Source: Puccinellia tenuiflora | Lineage: Eukaryota > Streptophyta > Magnoliopsida > Poales > Poaceae | NCBI GenBank assembly: GCA_012064385.1 | Contig: QRDG01000027.1 | Span: 1,979,882-2,043,881 of the forward strand | Length of the DNA: 64,000 nucleotides | Direction of reading: 5' to 3' | Part shown: in pieces, positions 1-11,883 of the stretch | Position numbering within the stretch: position 1 is the first letter of the stretch | How the letters are laid out: every line of letters starts with the position of its first letter | The notes under the pieces: generated by a model | Database searches by the model: none | The model's input: the letters and a program-made list of their open reading frames with translations, nothing else | Told to the model about the DNA's origin: nothing | Translations under genes and position numbers: made by a program

Positions 1-1784
1 GTCTTCAGTGTTGATCGACTTCGGCCTTGATGACGGCGATCTTCTCACTACCAACTATATGATTCTTTCTATATCACCCTCTCTTTTGTCAAAACTTGTG
101 GTTAGATAAGGCCAGTTAGTACGTCACAAACTGGGGTTAGATGTTAATCTAGAATTTGGTAAGTGGTTCAAAAGTCACGGCTTAATGGTCCTTAGAAAAA
201 GTTAGTGAAGATCTTCACACCAGTTGTTTTCCAAACAGGTACCTTTGTCTTTCTTGTTTCGACTAGTTGAGCCGGGTTGAACTAAGATTGTTTTCGCAGA
301 TGACGTCGATGGCGTCCTTTTTCCTGGGGTAACTTCATGTTGACGATCTTTGAAGTTGGTTTCCTTCGGGTTGGTTGGTGGCAATCTCCCTTGGATGAGT
401 CTTGTGCTTGAGGCTTCATATAATCTTCAGAAAATCAGCGGCAGGCTAGGGTTCTCATCCATCTTTCCCAAGTTTGCGGTGATAGGTGGGAGTTAGTCTT
501 ATTTCACGGGACAAATTTGGGTGGGTCAAACCTAGCAAGGTTAGCGCAAGGGATTAAGGTGCCACTAACTGCTCGTCAGCGGGTAGGTACATGATCCTCT
601 TTGAAACCCATCATTACCGTGGTCTCTGAGCTCGAATCTTCATAGCAACTCTTATGCACTCCTTGAGTTCCTCTAGTTACCATTCTAAATGAGTCTCCTT
701 ATGTCCTCGTTTCATGTCAAGGTTTGTGGTCCTAGAAGATTAGTTGGTACTATCGTGGACTTGAGTCAGTGTTAACCTAAGTTAGATACGATAAGTTAGT
801 GGTAGTATCTTGTAATTTCACAAGTTAATTTTGTGAGGTGGGGGCTCGTGTCTTCACGAGGTTGGCGTACAATTGCAGTTTCCTTCAAGATCTTGACGCA
901 CTTGCTCCAGATGGTGCATGAAGTCCATTGTCTGACTTGCCGGTTAGGTTACAAAATTTCCGGCTATTTGGCTAAGGATCGGGGGTCTTTTGTATCTTGC
1001 GGAACGGTCAGATCTTGAGATGAGAGGGAAAATTATTTTAGAAAGATTTTCCTTGGCGGGTTTACATCCGCAACAAGGCAACTATGGCGAAGAGTTAAAA
1101 ATTGTTTTTTTTTTTTGTTAGGTGGCAAAAGGAAACTAAACTTTCCTTTTTATCAAAACTCCTTTTCCATCTCACACAACACACAAGCAGAGTTCACACA
1201 AGCAAGGTGCACACAAGGTACGTCTAGTACCAACGGACGCCTAATACTCGTGGTAGTCGGGGTAACCAAAGTTCCTATCATGAGTTTTTCCTAGGGGTCT
1301 TTGTCGAACATGGTTGTGAAGTCTTCATTTTATCGCCTTAGTCTTCACTGGAGAAATTGAGGTCGTCGAGGTTGCAACTTGAGTAGAATTGTTGATGTTG
1401 AGCTGAGGTCTTCGGAGTCTTTGCTTTGTTGACATTGACGATCTTGCAAATCAATCACCTTGATGTTGAATGTCGAGGATTTGGGATGGAACCTTCTTCT
1501 CCTTCTGGCTAGTAGCCAGTTAGGTCTCACTTGGGTTCATCGTCGAGTATATATGTAGGTTTTGAATGAAGGTAAGATAATAGAAGAATGCCTTTGAAAA
1601 TCTTAAAATAGAGGGGTAAGACGTTGAAATATTTGAGAAGATGAGAAGAGCGAAGCCATTTTTCGGACTTCTCTAGATAAAATATATTTGGTAGAAATTT
1701 TTTTTAACAAAAGTATTTGCTTTCCTAACTAACGTCCATGCTAACTAAGGTCTCCTACAGTCAGGATTGCTCTGATACCAAGTC
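1..1784 (-). mobile_element. 5' internal region of LARD-like gypsy element (partial)
   Basis: Read on the minus strand, this stretch follows the LTR end at 1785. A primer binding site complementary to initiator Met-tRNA (TGGTATCAGAGCA on the minus strand, 1780-1768) lies four bases from the LTR. The rest is an AT-rich leader followed by scattered short open stretches of low complexity (minus strand, about 202-384 and 1345-1530). None shows a gag, protease or pol motif. The element runs off the window edge. Absence of coding domains with a very long LTR suggests a non-autonomous large retrotransposon derivative; the family is not named. Confidence 0.65.
1768..1780 (-). other. Primer binding site (iMet-tRNA type)
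   Basis: On the minus strand the 13 bases read TGGTATCAGAGCA, the usual complement of the 3' end of plant initiator Met-tRNA. It sits just inside the LTR end that reads CCCCACA on the minus strand at 1785. It fixes the orientation of the element as minus. Confidence 0.8.
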
Positions 1785-4700
1785 TGTGGGGACCCCGGAC
1801 TAGCTGTCCGAAATACCCTTGTGCCTACATCAGCGATCCCATGATCAGTGTGTCGCTGAGCACAATCAAACTGGTAATCAAGGAACATCCATAATTACCG
1901 AAGGAATATACTTACTTGATTGAAGTCATACTCTTCAATAGGTACTTGCAGCGGAAATCACCATACAGCGTGGAGCCCAAGTCATTCGCCTTAACCCTAC
2001 AGGCAACTGACTGGGAAGCGCCCTAGTTCGCATTGACGTCAGTTCCGTCTCCTTCTTCAAGCTGCTCTTCTTAAAATCTGGCTAAGACAATAGCCAGGGA
2101 CGAAACCATTATGAGTACAATGGGAATTGTACTCGCAAACTACCCCCGAAAGAGCATGCACTACCCTTTTCTTTTTTTGTTTATAGTTTGAGTAAAACTT
2201 TGTTTGCTTTGAAAACTCTAATCTTTATTGAAAAGAGAATGATAGACTTTTGTTCAATAAAACTTTGTCTGAAAACTCTATAACTTTGGTTGAAGTAAAA
2301 TAAGAGAAATTTTATAACTTTTCATAAACCTTGTATTTTTCAAAACATCTATAGCCTTTGTTAAAGAAAACGAAAAGAAGGCTTTAGATTCTTTTTTTTT
2401 TTCCATAAAACTGTCTTTGTAAGGAGTTTTCTTTTAAAACATTTTTCCCGAAAAATAGCTGTTTGTTAAAATAAGAAGTCCCTTTTTAAAAACGTTTTTC
2501 CTGGAAAATCACCATTTTGTTTATTTATCCAAAACTCCTCCTTTTTCCCGACCATGTCTCATCATGGTCCAATTATTTCCAACAACTCATACCAGCACAT
2601 TGGCATAGTTGCATAAAACATCCTTCACATCATTTTCTCTTTCAAATCTCAAACCTTTTTCCAAAACTTGCACATAGGTCTAGTAGGGCCTCCCAACTGT
2701 CCATATCCGAGGACTCGGCTATTCGAATAGTTTTACCCTCTGCAGAGGTAGCACGCTTTTCCCACACCCATCCGGTAGCTCATCGTGTCTGCCACGTCCC
2801 GCCATACAAGGTGTATGCGAAGTTGACCACCGGCCATAGCCTTTCCTTTGCTCATGCTAGTATAGGACCCTACCCTTACGAATTCATCATTCCTCCGACA
2901 CCTAGTACAGGATCCCCCGTCGAGGAACCTAGATGTGAGGACTCGTAGTTTTCTCCGGCGACCCAAAGGTGGCGTCTTCAATCCCCACAAGCCACAGATT
3001 GCCGAGACCCGGGTCAGGGGTTAGGTCGCAATNAAACTATACTGACTACGCCCGTTCCCATATTTGGGTAGATGTGGTCGCACAGATTATCGGCTGGTCG
3101 ACGTAAGTACTAGGACACAATGTGCATTTTTCATAAACATCACCATTTATCACTTCTCCACTTCCATACCGACCATTCGGCATGTCATCATCAACTAGGT
3201 ACTTTAAAAAGGAGTTTGGAATAAACCATAATTTTTTTCCCATACTATAGTTTGAAAAGGAATTTTTCCACCCAATACTTCCATATAGGGTGTCGAAGTA
3301 ATATACTTGTATTTTTGGAAAAGGGTTTTCGAAATCACAGCTTTGGTGGCAAAACCACTTAAGTCTTTTATGCTCTTTATGGGTAAAACATGTAAATCAA
3401 AAAGACGTATATAAATGCAAGCTCAGCGAAGTAGCTTGCCTGTTTTCAGCATAATGTCCCTGGACTTCTCCTCATTGATCAAATAAATAAACTCTGATTC
3501 TTCTCCAATGAATCCTTTCCAATATCGTCCAGGTAGCGTTTATATCTAGCGTCGCAAACAGGAAAGAACACAATCAACACACAGTAGGACACTCCAACAA
3601 CAAACATCAAGCAACACTAACAAACAACAATCACGTGAGAGGATTATTATTTAACAAACAAGTTTGGCAATCACCTCACTACTCATGTTTAAAAGTTATG
3701 TTTAAAGTTGTGATGAAGCATCTTTATTCAATTAGGAAATACTTCAGACAAAAGTTAATCCACCAATTACTTTCTTTAATTCTAAATATCTTACCAAGCT
3801 ATGGTAGAGATATTGCTAGATACTCAAGCTAGTACTCACTTAAGACAACCAAGTTTAACAAGCAAGGTAGTCATATTAATTACACAGAAATGATCTAACC
3901 TAAGAATAAACAAGCAATACATACATTATCAAACTACTCAATCAAGCATCACAACCAATCTCAAACATCACACATAGCTACTGCACTCACAAAGCAACAC
4001 AATTTGATTTCGATTTAATTGAATTAACCATTATTTAATTGGTGTCACAATTATGGCAGAAACTAGGGTTTCATGCTTAATTGCCTAACTTGAGTTCTGT
4101 TGGCACAAAAATATGAACTAAAATTCTGTGGATAGCTACTGATTTATAGGAAACAACCCAATTGGATTTAATTCAATTTGGGTTATCAAACTCCCTGTAT
4201 AAATGTTTTAATCCAGAAGGTCAGTTTTCTTGTTTTTGCTACAACTCAAGTTAATTGTATTCAAAAATTAATTCCTTTTAGGGATAGCTAGTATTTCTTA
4301 TATGTGATCTAACAAAATTGGTTTGAACTCATTTGGATTAGTAGAGTATTAGAAACAAACAAGTTTAGATTTTATACCTTCTGTGGCATTTTGAATATCA
4401 TTATTTATTTATTAATCTAAATGGGGTGAAACCACTTTAGTTAGTTAGATAATTTCATAAGCTTTCCAGAACATTTTCATTTGATATTTTTAGATTCCTA
4501 GATCTCAAGATATTCCTTTTCAAAGTTCTAATCAAATTTCTGACAGAGAAATTTACCTATTTTAAGTTTATCAATTAGCACATTTGTCATTTTCATGTTA
4601 AATGGGAAATATGTCCAACAAGGATCATGGCCTGCATCTATGTGAAGATGGCATGTTATATTAGCTACAACATTTTAGTTTGCTATTTTTAGGCCTCTGG

Positions 4701-7143
4701 TTGAATAGGAATTTGCATGGGAAAAGGGCTATGTTCTGTTATTTCATGTGGCTGAAATATTGTATAGCCAATTTCCTCAGATTATATCTTCTGTATAAAA
4801 TTTTATTTTGAGGTCACACCACTTGGTCATGTCAGTACTCTAACAATACTAACATGACATGCCAATGCTAACATCTAAATAAATCTAGAATAATTTCTAT
4901 GATTGGATCAAAAGGCCTAAGCAGTAATCTGTTTTCAGAAGTTTCTGAAAACAGACAGAACATAGCTACTTTGCCTCATGTTTCCATCAAGCTAGACTAA
5001 TTATTTTGGAAATCTAAAAGTTGCATCTGAATCTATGTGATTTGCTCTTCCTAACCATGCAAAGATCTCAAATTTTGGTGGACTATATTGCTCAAAAATT
5101 GCATGCAAGGTGGCTACTCTAAACAGATTCCAGCACTTAGCAGATTCAGCAGAAAATCGAAAACGGGCGGGAACGCACTGTGGCCGTTGATCGCCAGATC
5201 GACGGCGCACAGCCATCCTCTAGCTCCAGCCGGGAAACAGAGCAAGGAGAGAGAGGGACGGCACGGGGAGCGGCCGGGGAGGCACCTGCCGGCGGCGAGA
5301 GGCTCGGGGGCGGCTTGGGGGCGACGTAGGGGTCCTTGGGCAGCAGCTGGACGCCGGTGGCGTCGCCGGAGATGGGCTGTAGCGGCGGCGCGGCTCGGTG
5401 GCCGAGCTGCTTGAAGTGGAGCACCGAGCTCCTCTTCTGCGGCTTCTAAGCGAGGGAGAGGGAGTGGTGGAGGTGGTGTGTGCTGAGGGAGAGCCGGGGG
5501 TGGCTTTTATAGGCCGGGGAGAGCTCGGGCAGTGGGGGGGCACGGGGGTGGCGCGGCATGGACGCGGGCGACACGGGCGGCATGCGGCCGTCCATGGTTG
5601 GCACCGTGCGGGGCTGGGGAGGACACGGGCGCGTGCCAGGGGGGTAGAGGGGAGTGTGGCGCGCGTGCTGGCGGTCGGGGCCGGGTCGGGCGCGCTCTGG
5701 TCGGTCCGGGGCGGCCAGCTTTAATGGTGCACGCCAGGTGCTCGACATTTGTCGGCCGGACAGAGCACCGCCGATTGCGGGCAAGGGAGGGGGTCCTGGT
5801 GGAAGGGGCTGCCATGGGGAGTCTCAGGGGGACACGGGCCAAGCTCCTAGACATGGTGGCTTGCTGGTTTGCTGCGGTTGGGAGCAAGTCGGTGTGGTGG
5901 TGGCATGTCCATGCATTGCTAGTTAGGGTAGGGTTTTAGGGTAAGGGGTGGCTAGGGTGCGTCCAGAGGATGTAGGGTGCACTGGGTGAGGTGCTGGACA
6001 TGCTGGTCTAGCAAGGGGACAAGTAGATGGTGTGGCATTTGAATAAGTTGGAGGGGCACCATTTTCACTATGTGCCACTACTTGTATTTTAATGCTAATG
6101 AAAAAGGTGAGGTGCAAGTGTGCAATTGCTGTGGAAAATAAGAATAAGTGTTTGGGATTTTTGGGGCTATGATGGAATTATTCGACAAGTGCATCATAGC
6201 ACATTTTGCGATTTGATAAATTAAAGAAAGTAGTAGAAATGTAATTTTTAAATTTTGAATCTATAATTTGAAGAGGGAAGAAATATTAGAGCAAAGTGGG
6301 AGTGAGCACTATGTCACCCCACTGATTTTCGATTTTAAAGAAAATATTAATTTCTCACTTTAGAGAAATTTGGGTGGCACTTGTCTCATCATTTTATGTG
6401 TTGATGCTGTGCTTTTGTTTCCTTTCTTCTCCTCATAATTTATTAGCAAACACACACATCAAACAACAAAACACAACAATATTCACATCACACCCATGAC
6501 CACACAATTCAAACAACATGAATTAATCTCACCATCAATTCCATAATTCACAATACTATATTATAAAAATGATCACACTCAATTATGACAAGATGTTGTT
6601 TTAAGGAAATGTCTCAACTCAAAACTTAATTGTTTTCAAAAAGGTTTGAGAAAGGAAATAGGTGGGGTAATATATTTCCCACTAGAGTTGTTTTCAAATG
6701 GAGTGGAAAATAGAGTTTATAAAATAGGAGTTGCATACACTTGCAAAATATCAAGGTTGATAATTAGATGGGAGATAACATATAGATCTCCATATTTTTG
6801 GGAACACATAATTTGGGAAATACTTTTACTTTCTCAACTAAAGGGTGTTTTATTTGTTGCTAAAATCAAGCATCATTGAAATAAACTTTGGCCAAAATAA
6901 GATTGGAAAAGATATATGGAATTTACTCTTGTCATAACATGATCACCAAAGTTTAATATGTTTTTATCTTGGTTGGATTCTTGGGTTGATATTTACCAGT
7001 CAAACAAGCATATACATCAAGTCACACAAGGTCAAACAGAACAATATACAGAAAACACAATCAATAGTGAAGTATTTCAAAAAGTTTTTGTTGGTTCTGA
7101 ATTTGGGTCTTGTTAATTCTTATTATAAATTTGGGATGTTACA
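1785..7143 (-). mobile_element. Very long LTR (about 5.36 kb) of gypsy-like element
   Basis: On the minus strand the segment starts TGTAACATCCC (7143) and ends GGTCCCCACA (1785), giving TG...CA ends. A purine-rich polypurine tract abuts the 5' side (7144-7158) and an iMet primer site abuts the 3' side (1768-1780). A minus-strand TATA box (TATAAAA, plus coordinates 5505-5511) divides it into about 1.6 kb of U3 and about 3.7 kb of R-U5. A GC-rich leader of about 0.3 kb follows the TATA box. No second LTR boundary was seen inside, but nested small insertions in the AT-rich parts cannot be excluded. One N is present at 3033. Confidence 0.65.
5505..5511 (-). promoter_or_regulatory. LTR TATA box
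   Basis: TATAAAA on the minus strand lies at the border between AT-rich U3 and a GC-rich leader that begins with many CT-rich and CACC triplets. This is the expected position of the Pol II promoter of the long LTR. Transcription would run toward lower coordinates. Confidence 0.5.
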
Positions 7144-7158
7144 AATCCTTCCCCCCTT
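7144..7158 (-). other. Polypurine tract
   Basis: On the minus strand the bases read AAGGGGGGAAGGATT and are followed directly by the LTR start TGTAACATCCC. This is the expected plus-strand priming site next to a 3' LTR, so the LTR at 1785-7143 is bordered by a 3'-internal end here. Confidence 0.65.
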
Positions 7159-7735
7159 AAAATAAATCTCGTCCCGAGATTTGCCCGGGGTACGGGGGAG
7201 TACGAGGGTACGGGTTTTGGGCTGACTATTCTTCCGAGGTCATTGCTTCTTCAGAGAGGTTGTCAGGTGAGATATTGACAACTTGATGTTGCGAGGTCGT
7301 TCCTTGTCGATAATTTCTCTGACGGGTTCAGATCCTAGACGATAGGGTGGACTTGGCGATCTATGCTGGTGGATAGTCTTGGTTGGTTGTTCCCAGTTTC
7401 TACGAGGCTGAGGCGCAAGGACTAATTATTACCACGTTCTGGTATATCTATTGCAGGTCTTCCCCCTTAAAAAGGGGTTTTTAATCGGTCTTGCTGAAGT
7501 TTGCAGCCGGAGTTGACTTGGAGGCATTGTTCTTCTTGACGATCTTCATCTCAGTTGTCACTCCTTGGTGCTTGGGGTTGGTGCAGATATCACTTCGTAC
7601 TAGTTTCTCCTTGCGGGGGTCGCAGATGGGGACACGTGGTTTTCAGTATGTGTCCGAGTCTGCGTACTCGACTCTCTCCGGTTTCTAATTAGAAAAAAGG
7701 TGTTATAAACGTCTAAGTTTGCCTAGACTTGCTAA
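7159..7735 (-). mobile_element. 3' internal end of LARD-like gypsy element
   Basis: This segment lies between the polypurine tract at 7144-7158 and the integrase relic that starts near 7736. It holds no recognisable protein domain. A short minus-strand open stretch near 7491-7560 has a low-complexity, Lys/Asn/Ser-rich composition similar to those in 1-1784. The junction at about 7735 joins it to a different retrotransposon with no LTR end in between, so it marks a recombination or deletion breakpoint and not a clean insertion. Confidence 0.45.
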
Positions 7736-7742
7736 CCCGACC

Positions 7743-8433
7743 TTAGTCTCGTGCTTCCTCGAGCAATCGACATCGTTCTCTTGGCTTCTCTTGCCTCTGA
7801 CTCGGTATATAAAGCAACTCTCGGCGAGTCATGCTCAATGTCAGTTGGCAGAACTGCCTTTGCTCCGTAGACCAGGAAAAATGGCGTATAGCCGGTAGAG
7901 CGATTCGGTGTAGTCCGTAGACTCCACAGTACCGCCGGGATCTCGTCCAGCCAACACCCCGGAGCACGTAACAGTGGCTCGATTAGCCGGGGTTTTATGC
8001 CGGATAAAACCAGCGCATTTGATCTTTCCACTTGCCCATTCGACTGCGGATGCGCGACCGACGCCAGGTCGAGTCGGACTCTCTTTTCTTGGCAGAACCG
8101 AGCAAAGGCTCCCTCGGCGAAATTTGTGCCGTTATCAGTGATGATGCTATGTGGGTGCCCATATCTCAGGATAATGTCCTTCAAGAACGACACAGCAGTG
8201 CGGCCGTCACACTTTCTTATTGGCTTTACTTCGATCCATTTGGTGAACTTGTCCACCATCACCAAGATGTGAGTCATGTTACCTCGGGCTGGCTTGAACG
8301 GTCCCACCATATCCAAACACCATACTGCAAATGGCCAACTGATGGGAATGGTTTTAAGTGCTGAGGCTGGCATATGAATCTTGTTTGCAAATCTCTGACA
8401 TCCTTCACACTTGCGCACTATGTCCTCTGCCTG
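7743..8433 (-). pseudogene. Integrase of Tat-type gypsy element (broken)
   Basis: The minus-strand frame from about 8431 contains the retroviral-type integrase core. DMVGPF carries the first catalytic Asp, ITDNGTNF the second, and QVERSN the Glu. The HHCC zinc-binding part is upstream in the adjoining frame (GHHASSR and CEGCQRF). An in-frame TAG separates the two where TGG CCG AGT GCT CTG is followed by TAG CAG. A frame change near 7790 precedes the final LLEEARD motif, where the sequence stops being integrase. The chromodomain or GPY/F region is missing. Confidence 0.85.
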
Positions 8434-9609
8434 CTACAGAGCACTCGGCCAATAAAACCCATATCTGAATGCTTTGGCCACAATGGCTCGGGAAGAGGCG
8501 TGATGACCGCACTCTCCCTGGTGAATATCTCGGAGGATCTTTTCTCCTTCCTCTGGTTCGACACACCGCTGAAGCACTGTGGTCACGCTTCTCTTGTATA
8601 GCTCTCGGTTGATGATGGTGAATGACTTGGATCGTCTCTGTATCTGCCTGGCCGAGACCTCATTACTCGGTAAATTGCCATCCAGCATGAATGTCATGAT
8701 GGGTTGGGCCCATGTCAGGTACCGGACGAGCGCCGAGTTCAGGCTCATCGACTTCCATGGCTTCCACCGACATAACGACACCCGACATAGGCTGACGAGT
8801 CCCCGAGTCCTCCCAAAGGATTCCCGAGTTTCGCCAAGCGGCCTTCCAATTTTCCAGCTCTGCTTTTGAGTCCGACAGAACACACGCGACATCCATGGAA
8901 GTCCCGGGTCTTGCAGAGCAGTCCCCGGGTCCTGCGGAGCAGTCCCCGGGTTTAGCGGCTTGCTCCCGACGTCGACGTCCATCGGGACGACATCGGATTC
9001 CGGATTACCCGGGATGAATATTGAGTCTGACTCGGGTGAAGGCTTAATTGATGGCTTGTGCAGGTGCTCCAGAGACACTCCGGGCGGAATGGCTTGCCGA
9101 TATGACCCAATCTTGGACAACATGTCTGCACTTTCATTTTCGGTCCGCCGGATGTGATTGAACTCGCAGCCATCAAAGAATCCCGAGATCTTTTGGACAT
9201 GGAACCGGTATGCCGCCATGTTGGCATCCAGGGCATCCCAGTTGCCCGAGGTTTGCTGAATCACCAGATCCGAGTCGCCATAGCAGATTATTCGGCGAAT
9301 CCCGATTTCCTTGGCCACCTTGAGTCCGTGGATCAATGCTTCATACTCGGCTACATTGTTGGATGCCGCGAAATGAACTTGCAGCACGTATTTCAACTGG
9401 TCTCGCTTCGGCGAGGTGAGAACCACGCCGGCACCCAGGCCCTCTTTTACTTTGGACCCGTCGAAGTGCATCCTCCAGTAATTGGAGTCCGGCAGAGATG
9501 GTTCATATTCCATCTCGGCCCAGTCCACCAGGAACTCGGCCACTGCTTGGATTTGATGGTATCTCTTCTCGCGTACTGCGGCGCATAATGCCGCAAGTCG
9601 ATGGCCCAC
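8434..9609 (-). pseudogene. Second RNase H and integrase zinc region of gypsy element
   Basis: The 391-residue minus-strand frame holds an archaeal-type RNase H (RVT_3): MHFDGSKVKEGLGAGVV with the first Asp, NVAEYEALIHGL with the Glu, and CYGDSDLVIQQ with the second Asp. A proline- and Asp-rich linker follows (plus coordinates about 8900-9000). The integrase H2C2 region then begins (GECGHHASSRAIVAKAF). A second RNase H downstream of the usual one is characteristic of Tat elements. The frame ends at the TAG before the integrase core. Confidence 0.8.
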
Positions 9610-10211
9610 TTGGCGACTCGGCCACTTGCGTCCTTGTTGCCAAGGATTTCCGACATAGGGGCCGCACTTACCACGGTTATGGGATGCTCCTGGAAGTAAT
9701 GCTTCAGTTTCTTGGCCGCCAGGTACACACCATAGGTCATTTTTTGGTAGTGTGGGTAATTTTGTTTCGAGGTGGAGAGCACCTCACTCAGGTAATACAC
9801 CGGCCTCTGCATCGGTGGTTCCCCCTTCTTCTCGTTCTACACTACAACGACACTGACGACTCGGTTAGGTGGCTGCTATGTAAAGCAACATGGGCTCTCT
9901 CGGTAATGGCGAAGCCAATATCGGCGCAGTAGCCAACATCTTTTTAGCTCCTGGAAGGCCGAGTCCGCTTGCGGGGTCCAGCTAAATCTATCAGACTTTT
10001 TCATTAGTTGGTACAAAGGTAGGGCCTTTTCTCCCAGCCGACCTAGAAACCGACTCAGGGAAGCCAGGCAACCCGTAAATTTCTGGACATCTCGGAGGCA
10101 TCTCGGTAGCCTCATATTTTCTATTGCCCGGATCTTGTCGGATTCGCCTCGATACCTCGGCTCGACACGAGGAAACCGAGTAACTTGCCGGCCGGCACAC
10201 CGAATGTACAT
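9447..10211 (-). pseudogene. RNase H1 and RT thumb region of gypsy element (frame-broken)
   Basis: Two overlapping minus-strand frames carry the end of the reverse transcriptase and the ordinary RNase H. The higher-coordinate frame (10211-9876) contains the MRLPRCLRDVQKFTGCLASL region typical after the RT palm. The lower frame (9812-9447) contains RPVYYLSEVL and the TYGVYLAAKKLKHYF block of gypsy RNase H. The two frames do not join, so at least one indel lies near 9830-9880. Confidence 0.7.
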
Positions 10212-10227
10212 TTATCCGGATTAAGTT

Positions 10228-10857
10228 TTAATCGGAATTTCGCAGGTTTGCGAATGTTTCTCTGAGATCATCTAACAGAGTATGTTTCTCTTTTGTTTTT
10301 ATGACTATGTCGTCGACATATACCTGCACATTTTTTCCTATCTGATCATGCAAACATTTCTGCATACAGCGCTGATAAGTAGCGCCGGCATTTCTCAAAC
10401 CAAAACACATGACACGATAGCAATAAGCCCCGTACGGGGTGATAAAAGCAGTTTTTATTTGATCATCCGGGTTTAACGGGATCTGGTGAAAACCAGAGTA
10501 GGCATCCACAAAGGATAACAGCTGACATCCGGCCGTGGAGTCGATCACCTGATCGATCCGGGGCAACGGGAAAGGATCTTTAGGACAAGCCTTGTTCAAG
10601 TGGGTGTAGTCGATACACATGCGCCAGACAGTAGGCGCATCCGGCTCTTCCTTCTTCTTCTCTACCAGGACCGGGTTAGCCAACCAGTCCGGGTATTTTA
10701 CTTCTACTACGGCGTTGGATGCGAGTAACTTGGCTAACTCGTCTCCCACCACCTTTCTTCTTTCCTCGGCGAGACGCCGAGTCGGTTGCTTCACTGGCCT
10801 AGCATCTGGCCTGACATGCAGAGAGTGCTCAGCCAACTCCCTCGGGACACCCGGCAA
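10228..10857 (-). pseudogene. Reverse transcriptase of gypsy element
   Basis: The minus-strand frame of 209 residues shows RT palm and fingers motifs in order: WRMCIDYTHLNKACPKDPFPLPR, the FVDAYSGFHQIPL block, the ITPYGAYCYRVMCFGL block, and the catalytic VYVDDIVIK box. It ends at a stop after NLRNSD and the protein continues in another frame. Upstream it is separated from the protease frame by a stop at 10921. Confidence 0.88.
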
Positions 10858-10920
10858 GTCCTGACTGGACCATGCAAAGATATCCCGATTCTCACGGAGG
10901 AAGTTGATGAGCTCGCTTTC

Positions 10921-11883
10921 CTATTTCTTGTCCAACCCGGCACCAATGATGACGGAGCGGTCCGGGTTAGCCTCGTCGATGCCGACCTTCTTCGATTCCT
11001 TCGCCGCCTGGAAGGTTGCAGTTTGCTGCGGGTTGGCCACACTCGGCATACCGAGCTGAGATGCCTGGGCCAGAGCCACCACCTCATGGATTCTTCTTTT
11101 CTCGGCGGCGATCACCAGTGATTCGGCCAGGGATGACCCGGCTGAGGCGCACTCCATGGAACGCTTGTAGTCTCCCGAGATGGTGATGACACCATTTGGA
11201 CCCGGAAGTTTCATCTTCAGATAAGCCACATGAGTGGACGCCATGAACTTGGCGAGTGCCGGCCTGCCGAGTAAGGCATGATACGGGCTTTCGAGATCCA
11301 CGACCTCGAACAGCAGACTCTCAGTCCGGCAGTTGCTTTTGTCACCGAAGGCGACATCAACCCAAATCGTGCCCATGGGTGCATGTGAAACACCCGGCAC
11401 GATGCCGTGGAAGGTGGTTCGGCTGGGCTGCATCATATTCTCGGTTATGCCGAGTTTGACCATGGTATCCCGGTACATGATGTTGATGCTGCTCCCGTTA
11501 TCAACGAGGACCCGGGAAAACCTGACATTGATGCTGGGCCCGACGAATGTCGGATCCAACACTAGAGCATAACCTCCTGGGTTGGGCATGACCTTTGGAT
11601 GGTCCCTGACGCTCCAGCTGATCTCATCTTCGGACCAGTACATGAATTTCGGCACCGCCGGCATAACGGCATTTACCTCCATCGCACGCCTGTGCTGACT
11701 CTGCTTGTCATTGGGCTCGGTCACAAAGACCATGTAACTCTGGTGGGGCTCTCGGTATTGATTTTGCCGACTCGGGCCAGCGTTGTTGCCGGGGTAGTTG
11801 AAGTTGTTGTTGGTGTTGGCCATGTTGGTCACTTGGTTGACATCTTCAGGCCTTGCTTGGGCGTTCACCGGGATAGCGTTCAC
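10921..11883 (-). pseudogene. Aspartic protease region of gypsy element
   Basis: The minus-strand frame of 320 residues contains the retroviral-type protease active site VLVDNGSSINIMY (Asp-Asn-Gly-Ser, normally D-T/S-G-S). A HALLGRPALAKF block follows in the position of the C-terminal ILGRPWL-like motif. The frame overlaps the end of gag and ends with a stop before the RT frame. It belongs to the element at 7736-15200. Confidence 0.8.

Noticed and set aside
2517..2948. 143-codon plus-strand ORF
   Set aside because: It lies antisense inside the R-U5 part of the long LTR, with His/Ser/Pro-rich composition and no domain.
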